From: Actinomycetes bacterium
Lineage (GTDB): Bacteria > Actinomycetota > Coriobacteriia > Anaerosomatales > JAJZPX01
Assembly (NCBI GenBank): GCA_021811025.1
Contig: JAJZPX010000066.1
Coordinates: 1 to 9,310, forward strand
Direction of reading: 5' to 3'
Length of the DNA stretch: 9,310 nucleotides
Notes under the pieces: generated by a model
Told to the model about the DNA's origin: nothing
Seen by the model: only the letters and a program-made list of their open reading frames with translations
Database searches by the model: none
Shown here: positions 1 to 6,481 of the stretch, piece by piece
Layout of the letters: each line of letters begins with the position of its first letter
How positions within the stretch are numbered: the first letter of the stretch is position 1
Made by a program: the position numbers and the translations under genes

Positions 1-2
1 AC

Positions 3-338
3 GAGGCGGAGGTCCGCAACAACGCCGACAACCTCGTGTACGGCACGGAGAAGACGCTGAAGGACCTCGGCGACAAGGTGCCCGCGGACACGAAGTCGGA
101 GATCGAAGGCGAGGTCGCGAACGTAAAGAAGGCGCTCGAAGGCGACGACATCGAGGCGATCAAGGCCGCGACGGAGAAGCTGATGCAGGCGAGCTACAAG
201 CTCGGGGAGATCGCGTACCAGACGGCCGAGGCGGCCGAGGCGACCGGGGCGTCCGAGGGCGGCCAGGCCGCCGAGGAGGCCGCCTCCGAGGAGGAGGAAG
301 TGGCCGACTACGAGGTCGTCGACGAGAACGACAAGTAG
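3..338 (+). CDS. dnaK: Molecular chaperone DnaK (Hsp70), C-terminal fragment
   Basis: This is the last 111 codons of DnaK; the 5' part lies outside the window and the open frame runs in from base 3. DnaK is the cytoplasmic Hsp70 that binds exposed hydrophobic segments under ATP control. What is visible is the end of the substrate-binding domain: the helical lid with EAEVRNNADNLVY near the start, then EKLMQASYKLGEIAYQ, both typical of bacterial DnaK. An Ala/Glu/Gly-rich flexible tail follows and ends in EEEEVADYEVVDENDK, which resembles the conserved acidic DnaK C-terminus. The nucleotide-binding domain is not in the window, so its ATPase motifs cannot be checked. grpE follows after 12 nt and the rest of the chaperone operon continues behind it. 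In HspR systems DnaK also acts as co-repressor of its own operon. An internal ATG at base 36 is not the real start, because conserved sequence extends upstream of it. Confidence 0.96.
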   Translation, partial: EAEVRNNADNLVYGTEKTLKDLGDKVPADTKSEIEGEVANVKKALEGDDIEAIKAATEKLMQASYKLGEIAYQTAEAAEATGASEGGQAAEEAASEEEEVADYEVVDENDK

Positions 339-350
339 GCGGGGTGAGTC

Positions 351-986
351 ATGACCGCTACCACGAGACAGCATCACGACGAGGACGGCGCCCGGAAGCC
401 CGGGCGCCGGCCCTCGGCCTCCAAGAAGGCCGAGCCAGAGACGGTAGAGCTGCATCCCGATGAGGGAGCGGCGGGCGGCGCGGCGTACGGCGACGAGCAG
501 CTCGTCGAGGGCGACCTCGCTGCGGAGCTCGAGCTCGCGCAGCGCCAGGCGGGCGAGCACCTGGAGCTCGCGCGGCGCGTGCAGGCGGAGTTCGAGAACT
601 TCCGCAAGCGCATGCAGCGCGAGCAGGCGGACGCGATCGCCCGCGCGGGGCAGCGCGTCATCGAGGAGCTGCTCCCCGTGCTCGACAACCTCGAGCGCGC
701 GATCGACCACACGACGGCGGGCGGTGACGTCGCCGACCTGCTGAAGGGCGTCGAGCTCGTGCGCTCGCAGGTCCTCGACGTGTTCGCGAAGGAGGGTGTC
801 GAGGTGGACGACCCGTTCGGCCGTGCGTTCGACCCCGGCAAGGAGCAGGCGGTCGGGCAGCGCGAGGACGCCGAGGTGCCCGAGGGCACCGTGGTGGACG
901 TCTACCAGAAGGGCTACCTCATGCACGGCAAGGTGATCCGGCCGGCGATGGTCGTGGTGAGCGCCGGAGGCCCGCACAGGCCCTAA
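351..986 (+). CDS. grpE: GrpE, nucleotide exchange factor for DnaK
   Basis: GrpE dimerises and releases ADP from DnaK, which resets the Hsp70 cycle in the cytoplasm. The 211-residue length is normal for the family. Residues 1 to about 50 are charged and low in complexity, as is usual for the disordered N-terminus. A long helical, coiled-coil region follows with the conserved FENFRKRMQRE at 81-91. The C-terminal beta-wing carries FDPGKEQAV from residue 160 and GYLMHGKVIRPAMVVVS from residue 188, matching the family signature. One oddity is that the usual FDP-x-x-H/M-x-A-V has Glu165 in place of His/Met. The ATG at 351 is preceded by a G-rich Shine-Dalgarno (GGGGTG) and lies 12 nt after the dnaK stop. 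The TAA stop is part of the Shine-Dalgarno of dnaJ, 10 nt before its start. Confidence 0.97.
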   Translation: MTATTRQHHDEDGARKPGRRPSASKKAEPETVELHPDEGAAGGAAYGDEQLVEGDLAAELELAQRQAGEHLELARRVQAEFENFRKRMQREQADAIARAGQRVIEELLPVLDNLERAIDHTTAGGDVADLLKGVELVRSQVLDVFAKEGVEVDDPFGRAFDPGKEQAVGQREDAEVPEGTVVDVYQKGYLMHGKVIRPAMVVVSAGGPHRP

Positions 987-996
987 GGAGCAGGGG

Positions 997-2106
997 ATGG
1001 CCGGCAAGGACTACTACGACATACTCGGCGTCGCGCGCGGCGCGACGGCGGACGAGGTCAAGAAGGCGTTCCGCAAGCTCGCGCGCAAGCACCACCCCGA
1101 CGCCGGCGGCTCCGAGGAGAAGTTCAAGGAGATCAACGAGGCGTACGAGGTGCTCTCCGACGCGGAGAAGCGCAAGCAGTACGACCAGTTCGGCCAGTAC
1201 TACGGGCAGGGCTTCGACCCGCGCGCGTACGGGGGGGCGGGCGCCGGGCCGTTCGGCGGGCCGGGCGGGTTCCAGTACCAGCAGGTGAACTTCGAGGACA
1301 TCGGCGACATCTTCGGCTCGATGTTCGGCGGAGGCGGGTTCGGCACGCAGGCGCGCCGGCAGCCTCACCGCGGTCGCGACCTAGCCTACGACGTGACGCT
1401 CACGTTCGAGGAGGCACTGTCCGGCATCTCGACGAAGGTCGACGTGCAGCGCTCGGAGAAGTGCGCGACGTGCGGAGGCACGGGCGCGAAGCCGGGCACG
1501 GGCCGCACGAAGTGCGCGACGTGCGGCGGTACCGGCACCGTCTCGCAGGGCCAGGGGCCCTTCGGCTTCTCTCGGCCGTGCCCGAGGTGCGGAGGCGAGG
1601 GGACCGTGGTCGAGCAGCCGTGCTCGGCGTGCCGGGGGCGTGGTGTCGTGACGAAGGTGAAGCCGCTCACGGTCAACATCCCCGCGGGGGTGACCGACGG
1701 AGGCAAGATCCGGTTCAAGGGCAAGGGCGAGGCCGGCGAGGCGGGCGGACCGCGCGGCGACCTGTACGTCATGACGCGCGTGAAGCCGCACAAACACTTC
1801 AGGCGCGACGGCGCCGACGTCGTTCTCGACCTGCCGATCACGATCGCCGAGGCGGCGCTCGGCGGCGAGGTGACGGTGCCGACGACCGAGGGCAAGGTGA
1901 AGCTCAAGATCGCGCCGGGGACTCAAGACGGCAAGGTGTACCGCCTCCCGGGGAAGGGCGCGCCGAAGCTATCGGGCGGCGGACGCGGCGACATGAAGGT
2001 CAGGGCGCACGTCGTGGTGCCGAAGGACCTGAGCGCGGAGCAGAAGGAGCTGCTCAAGCGGTTCGAGTCCTCCCGCAAGGACGACGTCCGCGCGGGTCTG
2101 GCGTAA
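997..2106 (+). CDS. dnaJ: DnaJ, type I Hsp40 co-chaperone
   Basis: DnaJ delivers unfolded substrates to DnaK and stimulates its ATPase. All type I domains are present in the 369 residues. The J-domain spans about 4-70 with the essential HPD at 33-35. A Gly/Phe-rich linker spans roughly 75-130 and includes the DIFGSMFGGGG stretch. The cysteine-rich zinc domain spans about 156-216 with four CxxCxGxG repeats (CATCGGTG twice, CPRCGGEG, CSACRGRG), enough to bind two zinc ions. Two C-terminal beta-barrel domains follow, including VNIPAGVTDGGKIRFKGKG. The start is supported by AAGGAG ahead of the ATG; that sequence overlaps the grpE TAA. The stop TAA overlaps AAGGA, the ribosome site of hspR. Clustering with dnaK and grpE makes this the operon-encoded DnaJ partner; many actinobacteria also carry a second, CbpA-like DnaJ elsewhere. 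Confidence 0.98.
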   Translation: MAGKDYYDILGVARGATADEVKKAFRKLARKHHPDAGGSEEKFKEINEAYEVLSDAEKRKQYDQFGQYYGQGFDPRAYGGAGAGPFGGPGGFQYQQVNFEDIGDIFGSMFGGGGFGTQARRQPHRGRDLAYDVTLTFEEALSGISTKVDVQRSEKCATCGGTGAKPGTGRTKCATCGGTGTVSQGQGPFGFSRPCPRCGGEGTVVEQPCSACRGRGVVTKVKPLTVNIPAGVTDGGKIRFKGKGEAGEAGGPRGDLYVMTRVKPHKHFRRDGADVVLDLPITIAEAALGGEVTVPTTEGKVKLKIAPGTQDGKVYRLPGKGAPKLSGGGRGDMKVRAHVVVPKDLSAEQKELLKRFESSRKDDVRAGLA

Positions 2107-2118
2107 GGAAGGCTCGAG

Positions 2119-2526
2119 ATGGTTCGCAGGAAGGAAGACCGGGAGCGGCCCCTGTACATGATCAGCGTGGCCGCCGAGCTCGCGGGCATGCACCCGCAGA
2201 CGCTGCGCGTGTACGAGCGGCGTTGCCTCATCCGCCCGCAGCGCTCGGCCGGCAACACCCGCCTCTACTCGCAGGCCGACATCGAGCGCCTTCGGCTGAT
2301 ACAGCAGCTCACGCAGGAGGAGGGCGTCAATCTCGCGGGCACCGCGAGGATCATCGAGCTCATGGACGACCTCGACCGCGCGAGGCGCGAGGCCGACGAG
2401 GCGCGCGCGGCGGCGGAGGCGGCGTGCCAGCGGCTCATCGAGGAGACCGAGCGCATACGGAGGAGCTACAAGGCGGAGATCGTGCTCGTCCGGCGGGGCG
2501 GGCTGAGCCGGAGAACGGAGTCATAG
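2119..2526 (+). CDS. hspR: HspR, MerR-family heat-shock repressor
   Basis: HspR is the actinobacterial repressor of dnaK-type heat-shock operons. It binds inverted repeats called HAIR and needs DnaK as co-repressor, so titration of DnaK by unfolded protein relieves repression. The 135 residues show a winged-helix DNA-binding head. The recognition part reads MHPQTLRVYERRCLIRPQRS at 24-43, followed by a wing with NTRLYS (46-51) and the ADIERLRLIQQLTQEEGVNL continuation typical of HspR. A heptad-rich helix from about 78 to 115 is the likely dimerisation coiled coil, and a short basic tail ends the protein. There is no MerR-type C-terminal metal-binding cysteine cluster. The start is set by AAGGA overlapping the dnaJ stop, 12 nt upstream. 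The gene lies between dnaJ and clpB, 9 nt before clpB, so it would repress its own synthesis as part of the operon. No HAIR element is visible in this window; the operators should be ahead of dnaK. Confidence 0.95.
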   Translation: MVRRKEDRERPLYMISVAAELAGMHPQTLRVYERRCLIRPQRSAGNTRLYSQADIERLRLIQQLTQEEGVNLAGTARIIELMDDLDRARREADEARAAAEAACQRLIEETERIRRSYKAEIVLVRRGGLSRRTES

Positions 2527-2535
2527 GAGAACGGC

Positions 2536-5130
2536 ATGAGACTCGACAGACTGACGGTCAAGGCGCAGGAGGTCCTGCAGCTGATGGCCGTGTACGCCAG
2601 CGAGGCCGACCAGCAGGTGATCGAGCCCGAGCACCTGCTGAAGGCGCTGCTCGACCAGGAGGACGGCGTCATTCGTCCGATCGTCACGAAGGTCGGCGGC
2701 GACGTCGACACGATGTCGGCCGAGGCGGACGAGGCGGTCTCGAGGCTGCCGGTGGTCAAAGGCGTCGCGGCGCAGATGCCGCAGCCGTCGGGCCGGCTCA
2801 ACGCCGCGCTCAACGCCGCCGGGAAGCACGCCGAGCAGCTGAAGGACAGCTACATCTCCACCGAGCACCTCTTCCTCGCGATAGCCGACGATGCCGGCGA
2901 GGCCGGGCGCATCCTCGAGCGCCAGGGGCTCACCGCGGCGCGGCTGCTCGAGGCGCTGACGGAGCTGCGGCGCGGCGCGAAGATCACCGACCCAGGAGCC
3001 GAGGAGCAGTTGCAGGCGCTCGAGCGATTCAGCCGCAACCTCACCGACCTCGCCCGGGAGGGCAAGCTCGACCCCGTCATCGGGCGCGACGAGGAGATCC
3101 GCCGCGTCATCCAGGTGCTGTCGCGCCGCACGAAGAACAACCCGGTGCTGATCGGGGAGCCCGGCACGGGCAAGACCGCGATCGTCGAGGGGCTCGCGCA
3201 GCGCATCGTCACGGGCGACGTGCCGACGTCGCTGAAGGACAAGGACGTCGTGGCGCTCGACATCGGCGCGATGGTGGCGGGCAGCAAGTATCGCGGTGAG
3301 TTCGAGGACCGGCTGAAAGCGGTGCTGCGCGAGGTGCAGCAGGCCGAAGGCCGCCTCGTGCTGTTCATCGACGAGCTGCACACGATCGTGGGGGCGGGCG
3401 CGGCCGAGGGCGCGGTGGACGCGTCCAACATGCTGAAGCCGGCGCTCGCACGCGGCGAGCTGCGCGCGGTGGGCGCGACGACGCTCGACGAGTACCGCGA
3501 GCGTATCGAGAAGGACGCGGCGCTCGAACGGCGGTTCCAGCCGGTCTACGTGGACGAGCCGGACGTCGAGGACACGATCGCGATCCTGCGCGGGCTGAAG
3601 GAGCGCTACGAGGTCCACCACGGCGTACGGATCACGGACCCGGCGATCGTGGCCGCCGCCACGCTGTCCGATCGCTACATCACCGACCGCTTCCTTCCCG
3701 ACAAGGCGATCGACCTCATCGACGAGGCGGCGTCCCGGCTGCGCATCGAGATCGACTCGATGCCGACGGAGATCGACGTGGTGGACCGCCAGATCCGCCA
3801 GCTGCAGATCGAGGAGACGGCGCTGCGGAAGGAGTCCGACCCTGCCTCGGCCGAGAGGCTCGAGGGCGTGCGCGCCGAGACGGCGGTGCTGAACGAGAAG
3901 CTCTCGGGCCTGAAGGCGCAGTGGCTGTCGGAGAAGGAGCTCATCAACGACGTCCAGCGCCTCAACGCCGAGCTCGACTCGGCGCGCGGCGAGAGCGAGC
4001 GCGCGGAGCGCGACGGCGACCTGCAGCGCGCGGCGGAGATCCGCTACGGCCGGATCCCGGACCTCGACCGGCAGCTCGATGCGGCGAGCGTGAGGCTCAA
4101 GGAGCTGCAGACGGGCGAGGCGATGCTGAAGGAGGAGGTCACCGACGAGGAGATCGCGAGCGTCGTGGCGAGCTGGACGGGAATCCCCACGTCGAGGCTG
4201 CTCCAGGGGGAGATGACCAGGCTCGCGCACCTGGAGGAGCTGCTGCACAGGCGCATCGTCGGCCAGGACGAGGCCGTCTCGACGGTGGCCGCCGCGATCA
4301 GGCGCTCGCGCGCCGGCCTGTCCGAGCCGAACCGCCCAATCGGGTCGTTCGTCTTCCTCGGCCCCACGGGGGTGGGGAAGACGGAGCTCGCGAAGGCGCT
4401 CGCGGAGCTGCTGTTCGACGACGAGCGCAACATGGTGCGCATCGACATGTCGGAGTACATGGAGAAGCACACGGTCTCGCGGCTGATCGGCGCGCCTCCC
4501 GGCTACGTCGGCTTCGAGGAGGGCGGCCAGCTCACGGAGGCGGTACGCCGGCGCCCGTACTCGGTGGTGCTGCTCGACGAGATCGAGAAGGCGCACCCGG
4601 ACGTGTTCAACATCCTGCTGCAGGTCCTCGACGAAGGCCGGCTCACGGACGGGCACGGGCGGACGGTGAGCTTCCGGAACACGATCGTGATCATGACGAG
4701 CAACGTCGGGAGCGTGTGGTTGCAGCGCGCGGTCGAGACGGGCGACGAGACGGGCGTCGAGACGCAGGTGATGGAGGCGCTGCGCGACACGTTCCGGCCG
4801 GAATTCCTGAACCGCGTCGACGACATCGTGGTGTTCAAGGCGCTCACGCTCGAGCAGATCGGCGAGATCGTGCAGCTGCAGCTGGAGAAGGTGCGCCAGC
4901 GGCTGCTGGAGCGCAAGATCGCGCTCGAGGTGACGCCGGCGGCGGTAGAGAGGATCGGGCTGACCGGCTACGACCCCGTGTACGGGGCTCGCCCGCTCAA
5001 GCGAGTCATCGCGAAGGAGGTCGTCGACCTCGTGGCGAAGGCGATCGTCGAGGGCCGCGTGCACGACGGCCAGGAGGTGACGGTCGACCTCGTGGGCGAC
5101 GAGCTCGCGGTCACGCAGCGCGCGGGGTAG
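2536..5130 (+). CDS. clpB: ClpB, Hsp100 ATP-dependent protein disaggregase
   Basis: ClpB is a hexameric AAA+ machine that threads aggregated protein through its pore and passes it to DnaK/DnaJ/GrpE for refolding. The 864-residue length is standard. In order: the N-terminal Clp repeat domain at about 1-150. NBD1 has Walker A GEPGTGKT at 207-214, pore tyrosine Tyr252 in KYRGEF, Walker B LFIDE at 276-280 and arginine fingers Arg332/Arg333. The coiled-coil middle domain at about 405-525 separates ClpB from ClpA/ClpX. NBD2 has Walker A GPTGVGKT at 609-616, pore tyrosine Tyr657 in GYVG, Walker B VLLDE at 678-682 and sensor-2 GARPLKR at 817-823. All catalytic residues are intact. There is no ClpP-binding IGL/F loop apparent, which fits a disaggregase rather than a protease partner. 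The ATG at 2536 has AGGAGA that overlaps the hspR TAG, with a gap of only 9 nt, so clpB is very likely cotranscribed and under HspR control. Confidence 0.98.
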   Translation: MRLDRLTVKAQEVLQLMAVYASEADQQVIEPEHLLKALLDQEDGVIRPIVTKVGGDVDTMSAEADEAVSRLPVVKGVAAQMPQPSGRLNAALNAAGKHAEQLKDSYISTEHLFLAIADDAGEAGRILERQGLTAARLLEALTELRRGAKITDPGAEEQLQALERFSRNLTDLAREGKLDPVIGRDEEIRRVIQVLSRRTKNNPVLIGEPGTGKTAIVEGLAQRIVTGDVPTSLKDKDVVALDIGAMVAGSKYRGEFEDRLKAVLREVQQAEGRLVLFIDELHTIVGAGAAEGAVDASNMLKPALARGELRAVGATTLDEYRERIEKDAALERRFQPVYVDEPDVEDTIAILRGLKERYEVHHGVRITDPAIVAAATLSDRYITDRFLPDKAIDLIDEAASRLRIEIDSMPTEIDVVDRQIRQLQIEETALRKESDPASAERLEGVRAETAVLNEKLSGLKAQWLSEKELINDVQRLNAELDSARGESERAERDGDLQRAAEIRYGRIPDLDRQLDAASVRLKELQTGEAMLKEEVTDEEIASVVASWTGIPTSRLLQGEMTRLAHLEELLHRRIVGQDEAVSTVAAAIRRSRAGLSEPNRPIGSFVFLGPTGVGKTELAKALAELLFDDERNMVRIDMSEYMEKHTVSRLIGAPPGYVGFEEGGQLTEAVRRRPYSVVLLDEIEKAHPDVFNILLQVLDEGRLTDGHGRTVSFRNTIVIMTSNVGSVWLQRAVETGDETGVETQVMEALRDTFRPEFLNRVDDIVVFKALTLEQIGEIVQLQLEKVRQRLLERKIALEVTPAAVERIGLTGYDPVYGARPLKRVIAKEVVDLVAKAIVEGRVHDGQEVTVDLVGDELAVTQRAG

Positions 5131-5155
5131 ACAGGCGGGCGCGAGCGGGCCTGTC
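5130..5155 (+). terminator. Possible weak terminator hairpin after clpB
   Basis: A perfect 7-bp inverted repeat, GACAGGC (5130-5136) and GCCTGTC (5149-5155), is separated by 12 G/C-rich bases. Its first base is the last base of the clpB stop codon. It is well placed to end the chaperone transcript, but there is no T-run after it, so it is not a canonical intrinsic terminator. It could work with Rho, protect the 3' end, or be chance pairing in GC-rich DNA. Confidence 0.3.
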
Positions 5156-5182
5156 GGGGCTGCGGAAGGTAGGAATCTGGGA

Positions 5183-5211
5183 TTGACTGGCAGTAGGGAT
5201 TCCGCTAGCCT
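5183..5211 (+). promoter_or_regulatory. Sigma-A-type promoter for the PLP enzyme gene
   Basis: TTGACT (5183-5188) matches five of six bases of the -35 consensus. TAGCCT (5206-5211) keeps the key TA---T of the -10 box. The spacer is exactly 17 nt. The stretch is also less GC-rich than the coding DNA around it. Transcription would be expected to start near 5217-5220, about 175 nt ahead of the ATG at 5393, giving a long leader that begins with a perfect hairpin. The promoter was identified by eye from consensus and spacing; no start site has been measured. Confidence 0.6.
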
Positions 5212-5245
5212 GCAAGTGCAGCCGACAAACGGCTGCATCGGGGCA

Positions 5246-5272
5246 ATGAGCGGTCACCTCCCCCCTGAGTAA
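5246..5272 (+). other. Possible 8-residue leader peptide (uORF)
   Basis: ATG at 5246 opens a tiny frame encoding MSGHLPPE and stops at TAA (5270-5272). It lies wholly inside domain B of the leader. The stop overlaps another ATG (TAATG, 5272-5274) that opens a longer frame running into the PLP gene out of phase. The Pro-Pro pair is a type that slows ribosomes lacking EF-P. Against it, the only Shine-Dalgarno-like run (GGGG, 5240-5243) is just 2 nt from the ATG. Frames this short arise often by chance. Confidence 0.2.
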
Positions 5273-5312
5273 TGGATCGCCGATCACCAAGCCCCGAAGG
5301 TCAAGGCTCGTG

Positions 5313-5349
5313 GCCGAGCGCGCCGACCTCCTGTCCCGGCGCGCTCGGC
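5313..5349 (+). repeat. Perfect 13-bp inverted repeat in the leader
   Basis: GCCGAGCGCGCCG (5313-5325) and CGGCGCGCTCGGC (5337-5349) are exact reverse complements separated by 11 nt. The loop contains CCTCC (5327-5331), which is complementary to the GGAGG ribosome site at 5384-5388, so a loop-to-ribosome-site contact is possible. No T-run follows, so it does not look like a simple intrinsic terminator. As DNA it could also be a repressor operator, although it lies about 100 bp downstream of the predicted promoter. Confidence 0.7.
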
Positions 5350-5383
5350 GCCTGTCCGCGCGTCTCCGCGTCGACCGAGAGAC

Positions 5384-5388
5384 GGAGG
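5384..5388 (+). promoter_or_regulatory. Ribosome binding site deciding the PLP enzyme start
   Basis: GGAGG lies directly before ATGGATG. The first ATG (5389) abuts the site and opens a different frame that does not encode the enzyme. The second ATG (5393), 4 nt after the site, opens the conserved reading frame. The spacing is short but usable, and no better in-frame start is seen. Confidence 0.6.
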
Positions 5389-5392
5389 ATGG

Positions 5393-6481
5393 ATGGTCCT
5401 CCCGCTGTACCGCCGGTTCCCCGCGCTCGCGGACGCCCTTCCGCATGTCGCGCTGGTCCACCGCCCCACGCCCGTCGAGCGTATGTCGATCGACGGGCAC
5501 GAGGTGTGGGTGAAGCGTGACGACCGCTCGGCCGAGCGGTACGGCGGCAACAAGGTCCGCAAGCTCGAGTTCCTCCTCGGCGAGGCGCTCGAGCAGGGGG
5601 CGGTGGAGACGCTGACGTTCGGGGCGGCAGGGAGCAACCACGCGCTCGCCACGGCGGTATACGCTCGCGCGCTCGGGCTTCGGCCGATCTCGATGCTGAC
5701 TCCCCAGCCGAACGCGAGCTACGTGCGCCGGAACCTGCTGGCGCAGCACGCCCTCGGGGCCGACATCCGCCCCTTCCCCGACCGCGAGAGCCGGGAGCGC
5801 GCGGCGGTGCGCGTGCTGCGCGAGCGCGAGGCTGAGACGGGGCGCAGGCCCTACGTCGTGCCGATGGGAGGGACGTCGCCGGTCGGAAGCGTGGGGTTCG
5901 TCGACGCGGCCCTCGAGCTCGCCTCGCAGGTCGAGGCGGGCGACGTTCCCCTGCCCGATCTGCTGTACGTGCCGCTCGGCTCGATGGGGACGACGGCCGG
6001 CATCACCGCCGGACTGAGCGCGGCCGGACTTCCCACGCGCGTCGTCGCGGTTCGCGTGACACCGCTCGAGTGGGCGAACGAGGAGGCGCTGGCCGCCCTG
6101 ATCGCCCGCACCGTCGAGCTGCTGCGCTCCGCCGGCGCCCGGGTCGCCGTGGACGTCCCGCGCGAATCGTGGGAGATCCGCCACGACGCGTTCGGGGACG
6201 AGTACGCGCGCTTCACGCCCGAGGGCGTGGCGGCGGTGGCGGCGGCGGACGAGGCGGGGCTGCACCTCGAGGGGACGTACACCGGCAAGACGATGGCGGC
6301 GCTGCTCGCCGACTTGCGGTCCGGGTCGCTCGACGGGCAGCGAGTCCTGTTCTGGGACACGTACAACTCGCTCGATCTGGGGGAGCTGATCGCGGACGTC
6401 GACTGGCGCGAGCTCCCCGACGCTTTCCACGGCTACTTCACCGAGCCGCTGCAGGAGCTGGACCCCGGCGCGCCGCGCTAG
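5393..6481 (+). CDS. PLP-dependent enzyme, D-cysteine desulfhydrase/ACC deaminase family
   Basis: This 362-residue protein belongs to the fold-type II PLP enzymes that include D-cysteine desulfhydrase and 1-aminocyclopropane-1-carboxylate deaminase, which perform beta- or ring-opening eliminations on small amino acids in the cytoplasm. GGNKVRKLE at 51-59 holds the Schiff-base lysine, Lys54. GAAGSNHA at 77-84 holds the conserved Ser-Asn-His, with Ser81 at the position that contacts the substrate carboxylate. GSMGTTAGI at 196-204 is the PLP phosphate loop. YTGK at 296-299 supplies the active-site tyrosine. Two motifs differ from the characterised enzymes: the Gln of the usual QSN is Gly80, and the usual C-terminal HTGG region reads FWDTYNSLDL (320-329). 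The substrate therefore cannot be named. The gene has its own promoter and a structured leader, so it is not a continuation of the clpB operon. It converges on the phosphoesterase gene with overlapping stop codons. Confidence 0.85.
   Translation: MVLPLYRRFPALADALPHVALVHRPTPVERMSIDGHEVWVKRDDRSAERYGGNKVRKLEFLLGEALEQGAVETLTFGAAGSNHALATAVYARALGLRPISMLTPQPNASYVRRNLLAQHALGADIRPFPDRESRERAAVRVLREREAETGRRPYVVPMGGTSPVGSVGFVDAALELASQVEAGDVPLPDLLYVPLGSMGTTAGITAGLSAAGLPTRVVAVRVTPLEWANEEALAALIARTVELLRSAGARVAVDVPRESWEIRHDAFGDEYARFTPEGVAAVAAADEAGLHLEGTYTGKTMAALLADLRSGSLDGQRVLFWDTYNSLDLGELIADVDWRELPDAFHGYFTEPLQELDPGAPR

Larger units (their letters stand above)
5217..5388 (+). promoter_or_regulatory. Structured 5' leader RNA, candidate cis-regulatory element
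   Basis: The predicted leader contains several non-overlapping pairings. Hairpin A: TGCAGCCG (5217-5224) pairs perfectly with CGGCTGCA (5230-5237) around an ACAAA loop. Domain B: TCGGGGC (5238-5244) pairs perfectly with GCCCCGA (5291-5297); inside it GCGGTC (5250-5255) can pair with GATCGC (5275-5280) using one G-U. Hairpin C: a perfect 13-bp stem at 5313-5349. Near the start codon, CGTCTC (5361-5366) can pair with GAGACG (5379-5384), and CTCCG (5364-5368) with CGGAG (5383-5387), so the ribosome site can be masked. The left arm of hairpin C can alternatively pair with GCTCG at 5306-5310, giving a possible switch. I did not match it to any riboswitch or T-box consensus that I know. A riboswitch, attenuator or protein-binding leader are all possible; the function is inferred from structure only. 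Confidence 0.45.

Noticed and set aside
1903..1927. ACTCAAG at 1921-1927, one half of a HAIR (HspR) operator
   Set aside because: The required CTTGAGT half-site 7 bp away is missing. The nearby CTCAAGA copy at about 1903 is in direct, not inverted, orientation, and both lie inside dnaJ coding sequence.
1461..3299. A 612-codon plus-strand frame crossing dnaJ, hspR and clpB
   Set aside because: It runs out of phase through three well-conserved genes and translates into low-complexity Arg/Gly/Ala sequence. It is a high-GC shadow frame.
2521..5238. A 905-codon open frame on the minus strand antisense to clpB
   Set aside because: It mirrors the codon phase of clpB in GC-rich DNA, where stop codons are rare on the opposite strand. 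The translation is Arg/Leu/His-rich, has no recognisable domain, and clpB is unmistakable on the other strand.
5272..5520. An 82-codon frame from the ATG at 5272, and the ATG at 5389 in the same frame
   Set aside because: It overlaps the start of the PLP enzyme out of phase, is Pro/Arg-rich, and shows no conserved features. The conserved enzyme frame starts at 5393.
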